Shown piece by piece: positions 27,097 to 35,139 of a stretch of DNA of 64,000 bases (within the stretch, counting starts at the first letter, position 1; every line of letters starts with the position of its first letter). The notes beneath the pieces are model-generated. The model saw only the letters and a list, made by a program, of their open reading frames with translations, did not search any database and was not told the DNA's origin. The position numbers were made by a program, and so were the translations under genes. The stretch is from contig NZ_CP171225.1 in the NCBI RefSeq assembly GCF_043226085.1, positions 992,001 to 1,056,000 on the forward strand. Direction: 5' to 3'. The stretch comes from Amaricoccus sp003258405. Its GTDB lineage: Bacteria; Pseudomonadota; Alphaproteobacteria; Rhodobacterales; Rhodobacteraceae.

Positions 27097-28929
27097 TCAG
27101 CCCTCCGCCGGTTCGGTCTCCGCCGGGTCCGCAGCCCGGGCTTCGGGCTCGGGAAGGTCCGGCGAGATCTTCCAGTCCCGGAGCTTGTAGACCGTGCCCG
27201 GACGCGGGCGCGCCGTGTCCTCGCCCTCCTGCATCCGCCGCTTGAACGAGTGGATCGGCGTCGCCCGGTCGTCGATCCGGACCTCCACCACCGAGGGCCC
27301 GTCATGGGCAAAGGCCGCATCGAGCGCCGCCCCGATGTCGTCCGGCTTCTCGACGTAGATCCCCTTCAGCCCCAGCGCTTCCGCCGCCCCGGCATAGCCC
27401 GGCTGCACGCTCTGGGTCTCCAGCATCGCAGACTGCACGTTCTTGAAGAAGATCTCCTGCCAGAGCTGGATCCAGCCCAGACGGCCGTTGTTGATCACCA
27501 CGTTCACGATCTTCTGGTTGAACTGCGCCTGGGTCGCCAGCTCGCCCACCGTGTAGGAAAACGCCCCGTCCCCCGCCACCGTCACGATCCGCGCCTCCGG
27601 CCGCGTCGCCGCCGCCCCGATCGCACCGGGAACCGAATAGCCGAGCCCCCCCTGCCCGCGGGCAAACAGGAACTGCCGCCCCGGCGTCTTCGCCGGGATG
27701 TAGCCCGCGATCCAGCCCGCCGAGAACGAGGCGTCCGAGACCACGATGTCGTCCTCGCCCAGACGCGCGGCGATCTCCGCCATCACCCGCGGCGGCGCGA
27801 TCGGGATCGCCGCCGAGGCGGTCTCCGCCGCCTTCACCCGCTCGCCCTCGGCCTTCACCTCCGCGATCCGCGCCAGCCAGTCCCGGTTCACCGGCGCAAG
27901 GCTCGCCCCCAGCGCCGCATCGAGCGCGGTCACGATCTCGCGCACATCCCCCAGGAGCGGGATCGTTGGGCGGAAGGTCCGGCCATGCTCCAGCGGATCG
28001 GAATCGATGGTGATCGTCGCCTGCTCCGGCGTCGGCAGAGACCAGTTCATCCCGGTGTTCTGGCTCACCTTCGAGCCGCACCAGATCACCAGATCCGCCT
28101 CCTTGATCAGCTCGATCGCCGCCCAGGACCCGAGCGGGTTCAGCACACCCGCCGCATAGGCCCGCGTCTCCGGCACCGATCCCTTGCCCGAGAGCGAGGT
28201 CACCACCAGACCGCCGAGACGGTCGGCAAACCCCGTCACCTCGCGCGCCGCATCCGAGCCGTGCACGCCGCCGCCGCAGACCAGCGCCGGCCGCTTCGCC
28301 CGCCGGATCAGATCCGCCGCCGCCTGGATGTCCTCCCCCGGCGCCGTCGAGCGCAGATAGGGGATCGCCTTCGCCCGGTCGTCCACCGCGATCTTCACCA
28401 GATCCTCGTCCCACTCCGCATCGAAGATGTCATGGGGAATGATCAGCGCCACAGGCCCCGGTCGCGGCGCCGTCGCCACCCGGAAGGCCGTCCGGATGAG
28501 CTCGGGCAGGGCGGTGATCGAGGGCACCAGCCAGGCATCCTTCGTGCAGGTCTTGAAGAAGGAAAGCTGATCGAAGCCCTGGCTCGCGATCCCCTTCTCC
28601 TTCAGCGGCAGCCAGTCGAGCGGCAGCTCACCCACGATCCCAACCATCGGGATCGACGCGTTCAGCGCCTCCAGAAACCCCGCCGGAAGCAGGTTCGCCC
28701 CCGGGCCGACCGTCACGTCGCACACCCCGGGCTTGCCCGTCAGCCGCGCATAGGCATCCGCCGCATACGCCGCGTTCCGCTCGTCCCGCATCAGAATGTG
28801 GCGGATCCGATCCTGCCGCCGGGATATCCCGTCATGCAGCGCCGTCGTCTGCCCTCCAGGCATCCCAAACACAAGCTCAACGCCATATTGCGCCAACATC
28901 TCCGCTACAAGATCGCCTATATGCGGCAT
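27097..28929 (-). CDS. Thiamine-diphosphate enzyme, acetolactate synthase-like
   Basis: 610 residues with the three-domain layout of the family. The N-terminal Pyr domain has the catalytic Glu in RDERNAAYAADAYAR. The middle domain resembles a cofactor-binding Rossmann fold (LVCGGGVHGSDAA). The C-terminal PP domain has GDGAFSYTVGELATQ...VINN, the Mg-ThDP motif. The start is ATG at 28929 (a TTG directly before it is less likely). It could be an acetolactate synthase, sulfoacetaldehyde acetyltransferase, glyoxylate carboligase or decarboxylase; none of the subfamily signatures is decisive by eye. No small regulatory IlvH subunit is adjacent, which argues against biosynthetic IlvB. It lies downstream of the glycerol operon, separated by a terminator. 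Confidence 0.88.
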   Translation of the reverse strand: MPHIGDLVAEMLAQYGVELVFGMPGGQTTALHDGISRRQDRIRHILMRDERNAAYAADAYARLTGKPGVCDVTVGPGANLLPAGFLEALNASIPMVGIVGELPLDWLPLKEKGIASQGFDQLSFFKTCTKDAWLVPSITALPELIRTAFRVATAPRPGPVALIIPHDIFDAEWDEDLVKIAVDDRAKAIPYLRSTAPGEDIQAAADLIRRAKRPALVCGGGVHGSDAAREVTGFADRLGGLVVTSLSGKGSVPETRAYAAGVLNPLGSWAAIELIKEADLVIWCGSKVSQNTGMNWSLPTPEQATITIDSDPLEHGRTFRPTIPLLGDVREIVTALDAALGASLAPVNRDWLARIAEVKAEGERVKAAETASAAIPIAPPRVMAEIAARLGEDDIVVSDASFSAGWIAGYIPAKTPGRQFLFARGQGGLGYSVPGAIGAAATRPEARIVTVAGDGAFSYTVGELATQAQFNQKIVNVVINNGRLGWIQLWQEIFFKNVQSAMLETQSVQPGYAGAAEALGLKGIYVEKPDDIGAALDAAFAHDGPSVVEVRIDDRATPIHSFKRRMQEGEDTARPRPGTVYKLRDWKISPDLPEPEARAADPAETEPAEG

Positions 28930-28960
28930 CAATCGGTCCTCGTTCTCACATGTTCGGTTG

Positions 28961-29022
28961 AAAAAAGGCGGACATCGTCACGCCGGACGATGTCCGCTGG
29001 CGGGGGCCCTCAAGCCCCCGCC
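28961..29022 (-). terminator. Tandem hairpins with T6 tract after glpV
   Basis: On the minus strand a 9-bp hairpin (28999-29007/29014-29022) is followed by a perfect 12-bp hairpin (28968-28979/28986-28997, loop of 6) and, after one base, six T's (plus-strand A's at 28961-28966). This is a textbook intrinsic terminator ending the glp transport operon before the TPP enzyme gene, which therefore needs its own promoter in the remaining 30 bases or read-through. Confidence 0.9.
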
Positions 29023-29032
29023 GAGGGGGAGC

Positions 29033-30817
29033 CTACATGTTGTCAGGCATCGCCTTTCCGGTGGCCCAGGCATTCAGCAGCTCGTCATAAGCGACGGTCT
29101 GGCCCTCGGGCTTCTCGTTCTCGAGCTTGCGCTGCGGCGCGAGCGTGCCCTCGGCCTCGGCCTTTTCATACCAGTCTTCGGCCGAGGTCTTGGGGTTCAT
29201 CTTCGGCCCGCAGACGGCCATCACGTTCGCCCGCTCGAGACGCTCCATGATCTTGTCCTGGGCATCGGCGAGATTGTCGAGTGCGGTCTGGACCGTCGTT
29301 TCGCCCGAAATCGCGGTGGAAATGTTCTGCCACCAGAGCTGCGCGAGCTTCGGATAGTCGGGCACGTTGGTTCCCGTGGGCGTCCACATCACCCGGGCGG
29401 GCGAGCGGTAGAACTCGATGAGACCGCCGAGATATGGAGCGCGCTCGGAGAAGCTCTCGTCGTTGACCGTGCTGTTGCGAATGAAGGTGAGCCCGACGTG
29501 CGACTTCTTCACGTCGACGGTCTTCGAGACCACGAACTGTGCATAGAGCCAGGCGGCCTTGCGACGGTCGACGGGCGTCGACTTCAGCAGCAGCCATGAG
29601 CCCGCATCCTGGTAGCCGAGCTTCATGCCATCATGCCAGTAGGCACCGTGCGGCGAGGGCGCGACGCGCCATTTCGGCGTGCCATCCTCGTTCACGACCG
29701 GGATGCCCTTCTTGGCGTAGTCGGCGGTGAAGGCAGTGTACCAGAAAGCCTGCTGGGCGATGTCGCCACGGGTCGGCACGGTGGCATATTCGTAGAAGGT
29801 CATGCCTTGCGCTTCGGCCGGAGCATAGTCCTTCAGCCACTCGATCGACTTCGTCAGCGCGTAGACCGCCGCGGGCCCGTTGATGTCGCCGCCGCGCTCG
29901 ATCGAGGAGCCGACGGGATGGCAATCCTCGACGCGGATGCCCCATTCGTCTACCGGCTTGCCGTTCGGCAGACCCCGGTCGCCGCTGCCGGCCATCGAGA
30001 ACCACGCGTCGGTGTAGCGCCATCCGAGCGAGGGATCCTTCTTGCCGTAATCCATGTGGCCGTAGATCTTCTTGCCGTCGATCTCGCCCACGTCATTCGA
30101 GAAGAAGTTGGCGATGTCCTCGTAGGCCGACCAGTTCACCGGAACACCCAGATCGTAGCCGTATTTCTCCTTGAACTGCGCCATCAGGTCCGGATCGGTG
30201 AATAGATCCTGTCGGAACCAGTAGAGGTTGGCGAACTGCTGGTCGGGCAGCATGTAGACCTTGCCGTCGGGCGCGGTCGTGAAGGAGATGCCCATGAAAT
30301 CGTCGATATCGAGCCCCGGATTGGTCACGTCGGCGCCTTCGCCCGACATGAAGTCCGAGAGCGGCACGACGGCGCCATAGCGGTAATGCGTGCCGATCAG
30401 GTCGCTGTCGTTGATATAGGCGTCATAGACGTTCTGGCCCGACTGGAGCTGCGTCTGCAGCTTCTCGATCACGTCGCCTTCCTGCAAGAGGTCGTGGGTC
30501 ACCTTGATGCCGGTGATCTCCTCGAAGGCCTTGGTGAGCGTCTGGGATTCGTAGGTGTGGGTGGGGATGTTCTCCGAGACCACGTTGATCGACATGCCGC
30601 GGAAGGGCTCGGCGGCGTCCGTGAACCACTGGAGTTCCGCAACCTGCTCGTCGCGCGACAGGCTCGAGGGCTGGAACTCGTCGTCGATCCAGCGTGCCGC
30701 GGCAGCCTGGTAATCCTGGGCAAAGGCTGCACCGGGCGGCAGAGCGGCGCCTGCGAGCAACACCGCAATGAGGCCGGCCTGCGGCCAGGACGGCCGCAAT
30801 CGCTCCATGTGTCTCAT
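29033..30817 (-). CDS. glpV: Glycerol/polyol ABC transporter substrate-binding protein GlpV
   Basis: 594-residue periplasmic binding protein with a Sec signal peptide (IAVLLAGAALPPGAAFA, cleavage before QDYQAAA). It is larger than typical sugar-binding proteins, as the rhizobial GlpV family is. FRGMSINVVSENIPTHTYES begins the fold and YMLPDQQFANLYWFRQDLF lies in the ligand region. The start at 30817 has GGGAGAAAATGG before it; another ATG 4 bases upstream is out of frame. It is the last gene of the glpSTPQUV order, ending at the terminator above. Glycerol is the ligand known for the family; another polyol cannot be excluded here. Confidence 0.9.
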   Translation of the reverse strand: MRHMERLRPSWPQAGLIAVLLAGAALPPGAAFAQDYQAAAARWIDDEFQPSSLSRDEQVAELQWFTDAAEPFRGMSINVVSENIPTHTYESQTLTKAFEEITGIKVTHDLLQEGDVIEKLQTQLQSGQNVYDAYINDSDLIGTHYRYGAVVPLSDFMSGEGADVTNPGLDIDDFMGISFTTAPDGKVYMLPDQQFANLYWFRQDLFTDPDLMAQFKEKYGYDLGVPVNWSAYEDIANFFSNDVGEIDGKKIYGHMDYGKKDPSLGWRYTDAWFSMAGSGDRGLPNGKPVDEWGIRVEDCHPVGSSIERGGDINGPAAVYALTKSIEWLKDYAPAEAQGMTFYEYATVPTRGDIAQQAFWYTAFTADYAKKGIPVVNEDGTPKWRVAPSPHGAYWHDGMKLGYQDAGSWLLLKSTPVDRRKAAWLYAQFVVSKTVDVKKSHVGLTFIRNSTVNDESFSERAPYLGGLIEFYRSPARVMWTPTGTNVPDYPKLAQLWWQNISTAISGETTVQTALDNLADAQDKIMERLERANVMAVCGPKMNPKTSAEDWYEKAEAEGTLAPQRKLENEKPEGQTVAYDELLNAWATGKAMPDNM

Positions 30818-30910
30818 CCATTTTCTCCCTTGTTGAACCAGGTCTCTGCGGGCCTGGCCTTGTTTTGCGCCACCACGCTGCGCGCGCCGACACACCTTGC
30901 AGCCCGGCTC

Positions 30911-31192
30911 TCAGCCGAACCGCAGGATAAGAATGCCCAGCGCCGCCGAAACTCCGAGAGGCAGCCACAGAGCCTCCATATCGGTCGCATAGACGAAGCC
31001 GAGATGAATGAAGGCGGCGAGCATCAGGCTCAGGAACAGCCGGTCGCCCCGCGTCGTCACCATCGGAATGAGGCCCCGCCGCGGCACCGAAGGCCAGCGG
31101 ATCTCCGCGAGCGTCATCGCAACCAGAATGAGGGCGATGACGGCAAAGAAGGTTGCGGTCGGGACCGTCCAGGCCATCCATTCGAGATCCAT
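30911..31192 (-). CDS. glpU: Small membrane protein of glycerol transporter (DUF2160), GlpU
   Basis: 93 residues with three hydrophobic segments: WTVPTATFFAVIALILVAM, LFLSLMLAAFIHLGFVYA and LPLGVSAALGILIL, plus the family's EIRWPSVPRRGLIPM loop. AGGAGG lies 7 bases before the ATG at 31192. In the known operon this protein sits between the permeases and the binding protein, exactly as here. Its role in transport is not established. Confidence 0.9.
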   Translation of the reverse strand: MDLEWMAWTVPTATFFAVIALILVAMTLAEIRWPSVPRRGLIPMVTTRGDRLFLSLMLAAFIHLGFVYATDMEALWLPLGVSAALGILILRFG

Positions 31193-31211
31193 GAGAAAGC
31201 CTCCTCCCGTC

Positions 31212-32090
31212 TCAGACGCGGCCCAGGGCGAAGCCCTTGGCGATGTAGTTGCGGACAAACCAGATCACGGCCATGCCCGGCAGGATGGTGAGCACACCGG
31301 CCGCGGCGAGCAGCCCCCAGTCGAGCCCCGACGCCGATACCGCGCGGGTCATCGCCACCACGATCGGCTTGGCCTCGACCGAGGTCAGGGTCCGGGCGAG
31401 CAGCAGCTCGATCCAGGAGAACATGAAGCAGAAGAAGGCCGTCACCCCGATCCCGGCGCGGATCAGCGGCAGGAAGATGGTGATGAAGAAGCGCGGGAAG
31501 GAATAGCCGTCCACATAGGCCGTCTCGTCGATCTCCTTCGGCACACCCGACATGAAGCCTTCAAGGATCCAGACCGCCAGCGGCACGTTGAAGAGGCAGT
31601 GCGCGAGCGCCACGGCAAAGGGCGTGTCGAACAGGCCCACCGCCGAATAGAGCTGGAAGAACGGCAGCAGGAAGACCGCCGGCGGCGCCATCCGGTTGGT
31701 GAAGAGCCAGAAGAAGACGTGCTTGTCGCCGATGAACTTGTAGCGCGAGAAGGCATAGGCGGCAGGAAGGGCCACGCTGAGCGAGATGATCGAGTTCAGG
31801 ATCACGTAGGTCAGCGAATTGATGTAGGTGTTGTACCACGTCGGATCGGTGAAGATCGTCATGTAGTTGTCGAAGCTCGGCGCCTTTGGGAGGAAGTCTG
31901 CGCTTGCCATGATGTCCGCGGGCTTCATGAGCGACATGCGCACGAGCCAGTAGATCGGCAGCATCTGAAAGGTCAGGAAGAGCCCGAGGAGCATCGCACC
32001 GACAAGATGGCGGCGCGCGCCGCTGGAGCGGGCCTTCGACCGGGGCGTAGCTGCGTCCGCGAGAGAGGTCACATTAGCATCGGAAACCAT
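31212..32090 (-). CDS. glpQ: Glycerol ABC transporter permease GlpQ
   Basis: 292-residue MalG-type permease with six helices. The cytoplasmic coupling (EAA) loop reads EIDETAYVDGYSFPRFFITIFLPL near residue 190. The N-terminal roughly 25 residues are Ser/Arg-rich and cytosolic. The ATG at 32090 follows AGGACAGGCG; the upstream TTG in frame is less likely. It sits 19 bases from glpU and 13 bases after glpP, in one operon. Confidence 0.93.
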   Translation of the reverse strand: MVSDANVTSLADAATPRSKARSSGARRHLVGAMLLGLFLTFQMLPIYWLVRMSLMKPADIMASADFLPKAPSFDNYMTIFTDPTWYNTYINSLTYVILNSIISLSVALPAAYAFSRYKFIGDKHVFFWLFTNRMAPPAVFLLPFFQLYSAVGLFDTPFAVALAHCLFNVPLAVWILEGFMSGVPKEIDETAYVDGYSFPRFFITIFLPLIRAGIGVTAFFCFMFSWIELLLARTLTSVEAKPIVVAMTRAVSASGLDWGLLAAAGVLTILPGMAVIWFVRNYIAKGFALGRV

Positions 32091-32103
32091 CGCCTGTCCT
32101 TTC

Positions 32104-32967
32104 TCAGCTCGCATTGATCCGCTGGAGGATCGTGTAGAAGACGTAGGAGACGAGCAGGATCACGAGGAAATACATCAGCGAGAACGCCGCCGCCGGACCG
32201 AGGTCGAACTGGCCGACCGCCATGTTCACCAGCCGGATCGAGAGGAAGGTTGTCGCGCTGCCCGGACCGCCACCGGTAACGACGAAGGGTTCGGTGTAGA
32301 TCATGAAGCTGTCCATGAACCGCAGCAGGATCGCGATCGTGAGCACGCTCCGCATCTTCGGCAACTCGATGTAGCGGAAGACCGCCAGACGCGAGGCCGC
32401 ATCGATCCGGGCCGCCTGGTAGTAGGCGTCCGGGATGGAGCGGAGACCGGCGAACGCCAGCAGCGCCACCAGCGGCGTCCAGTGCCAGACATCCATCGCG
32501 ACGATGGTGACCCAGGCGGAGATCCCGTCAGCGGTGTAGTTGTAGGGAATGCCCAGCGCGTTCACCGTCGAGCCGAGCAGCCCGATCTCGGGGCGGGCAT
32601 AGACCTGCCAGATCGTGCCGACGACGTTGAAGGGAACGAGCAGCGGGATGGCAAGCAGCACGATCGCGAGGGAGGATTTCCACCCCTTGCGCGGCAAGCC
32701 GAGCGCGACGAGCACGCCAAGCGGGATCTCGATTGCGAGAATGATGACCGAGAACAGGATCTGGCGCACGAAGGAGGCCTGCACATCCGGATCGCGCAAC
32801 ATCTCGCGGAACCACTCGACGCCGATGAAGGCACGCTGGTGCGGGCCGAAAATGTCCTGCACCGAGTAGTTGACCACTGTCATGAGCGGCACAACGGCGC
32901 TGAAGGCGACGAGCAGCACCACCGGCAGGATCAGGAACCAGGCGCGATTGTCCTCAATCTTGTTCAT
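32104..32967 (-). CDS. glpP: Glycerol ABC transporter permease GlpP
   Basis: 287-residue MalF-type permease with six helices. The EAA loop is IPDAYYQAARIDAASRLAVF, and FIMYTEP-like sequence (SFMIYTEPFVVTGGGPG) follows as usual. The start ATG at 32967 has GGGAGATC upstream and overlaps the end of glpT by 14 bases. It pairs with GlpQ to form the transmembrane pore; both ATPases, GlpT and GlpS, are encoded immediately upstream. Confidence 0.93.
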   Translation of the reverse strand: MNKIEDNRAWFLILPVVLLVAFSAVVPLMTVVNYSVQDIFGPHQRAFIGVEWFREMLRDPDVQASFVRQILFSVIILAIEIPLGVLVALGLPRKGWKSSLAIVLLAIPLLVPFNVVGTIWQVYARPEIGLLGSTVNALGIPYNYTADGISAWVTIVAMDVWHWTPLVALLAFAGLRSIPDAYYQAARIDAASRLAVFRYIELPKMRSVLTIAILLRFMDSFMIYTEPFVVTGGGPGSATTFLSIRLVNMAVGQFDLGPAAAFSLMYFLVILLVSYVFYTILQRINAS

Positions 32968-34051
32968 GGAGATCTCCCAGGAGCCGGTCATCCGCGAAGA
33001 CGAGTGTGGAGCGGGGCGGAAAATGCACCCCAAAGACATCCGTCGGCAGCGCGACATGGTCGGGGAGGCGCATCTTCACCAGCGTCTCGCCGATCGCCAC
33101 ATCGGCGATGTAGCTGTCGCCGCGAAGCTGGGCCTCGACGATCCGGCCCGCGACGGCTTCCTCCCCCGCACCGGCGACGCACAGCGCCTGCGGGCGCACA
33201 CCGATGGCGAGTTTCTGATCCGGCTTCAGCCGCGGTCCGAGCCAGTTCGGTGCTGCGAGCGCCCCGCCCGCGAAGACCAGGCGTTCGCCCTCGAGCGTGC
33301 AGGGAATGAAATTCATGCCCGGCGACCCGATGAAATTTCCGACAAAGCGGTGTTTCGGCCGCTCGTAGAGATCCTGCGGCGTGCCGACCTGCATCACCTC
33401 GCCATCCGACATCACCACCACCTCGTCGGCGAGCGTGAGCGCCTCGCTCTGATCATGGGTGACGTAGATCAGCGTGAGGTTCAGCGCGTCATGGACGAGC
33501 TTGAGCTTGCGGCGAAGTTCGAACTTCACATGCGGGTCGATCACCGTGAGCGGCTCGTCGAAAAGGATCGCCGCGACGTCCTCGCGCACCAGCCCCCGGC
33601 CGAGCGAGATTTTCTGCTTCTCGGCGGCGCCGAGCCCCGCGGCTCGCTTCTTCAGCAGCGGCACGAGATCGAGCATCTCGGCCACCTCGCCGACCCGGCG
33701 GCGGATCGTCGCCTTGTCCTCGCCGCGGTTGCGCAACGGGAAGGCGAGGTTCTGCTCCACTGTCATCGTGTCGTAGAGCACCGGGAACTGGAAGACCTGG
33801 GCAATGTTGCGTGCCTCTGTTGGCAGGTCAGTCACGTCATTGCCATTGAAGAGCACGCGGCCGGTTGTCTGCCGCACGAGCCCCGAAATGATGTTGAGCA
33901 TCGAGGTCTTGCCGCAGCCCGAAGGCCCGAGCAGCGCATAGGCGCTGCCGTTCTTCCAGGTGAGATCCACCCGCTTCAGCGCAAGGCGCGAAGGGTCCGA
34001 CAGGTCATTGTCATAAGAATGCCGGAGGTTGTCGATTGCGATCTCGGCCAT
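32954..34051 (-). CDS. glpT: Glycerol ABC transporter ATPase GlpT, degenerate signature motif
   Basis: 365 residues: an N-terminal nucleotide-binding domain plus a C-terminal TOBE/OB regulatory domain as in MalK/UgpC. Walker A GPSGCGKTS, Q-loop VFQFPVLYDTM, Walker B AILFDEPLTVIDP and H-loop VTHDQSEAL are intact. The signature that should read LSGGQ is instead GLGAAEKQKISLGRGL. A non-canonical signature means one of the two composite ATP sites of the GlpS/GlpT dimer is probably weak or regulatory. I believe related GlpT proteins share this, but cannot check it here. Its ATG touches the glpS stop (TGATG). Confidence 0.92.
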   Translation of the reverse strand: MAEIAIDNLRHSYDNDLSDPSRLALKRVDLTWKNGSAYALLGPSGCGKTSMLNIISGLVRQTTGRVLFNGNDVTDLPTEARNIAQVFQFPVLYDTMTVEQNLAFPLRNRGEDKATIRRRVGEVAEMLDLVPLLKKRAAGLGAAEKQKISLGRGLVREDVAAILFDEPLTVIDPHVKFELRRKLKLVHDALNLTLIYVTHDQSEALTLADEVVVMSDGEVMQVGTPQDLYERPKHRFVGNFIGSPGMNFIPCTLEGERLVFAGGALAAPNWLGPRLKPDQKLAIGVRPQALCVAGAGEEAVAGRIVEAQLRGDSYIADVAIGETLVKMRLPDHVALPTDVFGVHFPPRSTLVFADDRLLGDLHEQD

Positions 34052-35139
34052 CACGCCACCTTCCGCGTTCTGGCGCCGGGCGCTGTGCGCAGCATGCCGT
34101 CCGTGCCGAAAAGGAAGAAGTCGGCAGGGTCCAGATGGACGGTGCACGCGCTCCCCGCCGGTTTGGGGCGGATGCCATCGCGCTGCATGACCCAGTGCCC
34201 ACCGGCCGCCTCGAAATGCGTGAAAGTCGAAGAGCCGTCGACCTCGGCGAGCGTGACGGTGCCGGTGAGCTGCACCCGTCCTGGTGCTGCGGTTTCGGTG
34301 ATCCGGTGCGGCGGCAGGCCGAGGCGGCAGGGCCCCGAGGGGCCACCCTGCATGTGAAAGGGCAGCGGCGCACGAAGCCCCGCGAAGGCCAGAAGCCCCT
34401 CCTCGATCCGGCCCTCGAAGATGTTCATCGGCGGATCGGAGAAGACCTCGGCCACGGTTGTGGAGGCAGGATTGCGATGCACCTCTGCCGCCGGCCCGAT
34501 CTGGAGCACCCTGCCCTCGTGGAGCACGATGGTGGTGCCGCCAATCTGCAGCGCTTCGTCAGGCTCTGTCGTGGTATAGACCACCGTGTGCTCGGCATCC
34601 CGAAAGATGTTGCGGAGATCGGCGCGCAACTCTTCACGCAGCTTGTAGTCGAGGTTGACCAGTGGCTCGTCGAGCAGCAGCAGGTGCGCGCGCTTGGCAA
34701 GCGCGCGGGCAATCGCAAGCCGCTGCTGCTGGCCACCGGAAAGCTGCTGCGGCAAACGATCGAGAAAGCCGTCGATATGCACGATTTCCGCCACGCTGCG
34801 CACCCGCCGGTCGATCTCGGCGCGGTCGAGCCGCTGACGGCGCAGCGGGGCCGCGATGTTGTCGTAGACGGTGAAGGACGGGTAATTGACGAACTGCTGG
34901 TAGACGAAGGCCACGTCGCGCTTGCGGACAGGCACGCCGACGAGGTTCTCCGCCCCGTCCTGCATCTCGCCCCGGCTCGGACGGTCGAGCCCGGCAAGAA
35001 TGCGCAGGAGCGAGGTCTTGCCCGCAAGCGTGCGGCCAAGGATGACGTAGAGCCCGCCGGGCTCGAGCGTGAGATTGATGTCGGAGAGCCAGGCCGCGCC
35101 GTTGACGCTCCGGCCGACCCCTTTCAGGACGATGCTCAT
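34051..35139 (-). CDS. glpS: Glycerol ABC transporter ATPase GlpS
   Basis: 362-residue MalK-like ATPase with a C-terminal TOBE domain. The signature LSGGQQQRLAIARAL is canonical and Walker B LLLLDEPLVNLDY is intact, while the P-loop is unusual: ILGRTLAGKTSLLR instead of GPSGSGKST (it still fits GxxxxGKT). The H-loop position reads VVYTTTEPDEALQI, with Thr in place of the usual His. So GlpS and GlpT each carry different degenerate motifs and probably make one good catalytic site together. It overlaps the FGGY kinase end by 4 bases. Confidence 0.92.
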   Translation of the reverse strand: MSIVLKGVGRSVNGAAWLSDINLTLEPGGLYVILGRTLAGKTSLLRILAGLDRPSRGEMQDGAENLVGVPVRKRDVAFVYQQFVNYPSFTVYDNIAAPLRRQRLDRAEIDRRVRSVAEIVHIDGFLDRLPQQLSGGQQQRLAIARALAKRAHLLLLDEPLVNLDYKLREELRADLRNIFRDAEHTVVYTTTEPDEALQIGGTTIVLHEGRVLQIGPAAEVHRNPASTTVAEVFSDPPMNIFEGRIEEGLLAFAGLRAPLPFHMQGGPSGPCRLGLPPHRITETAAPGRVQLTGTVTLAEVDGSSTFTHFEAAGGHWVMQRDGIRPKPAGSACTVHLDPADFFLFGTDGMLRTAPGARTRKVA

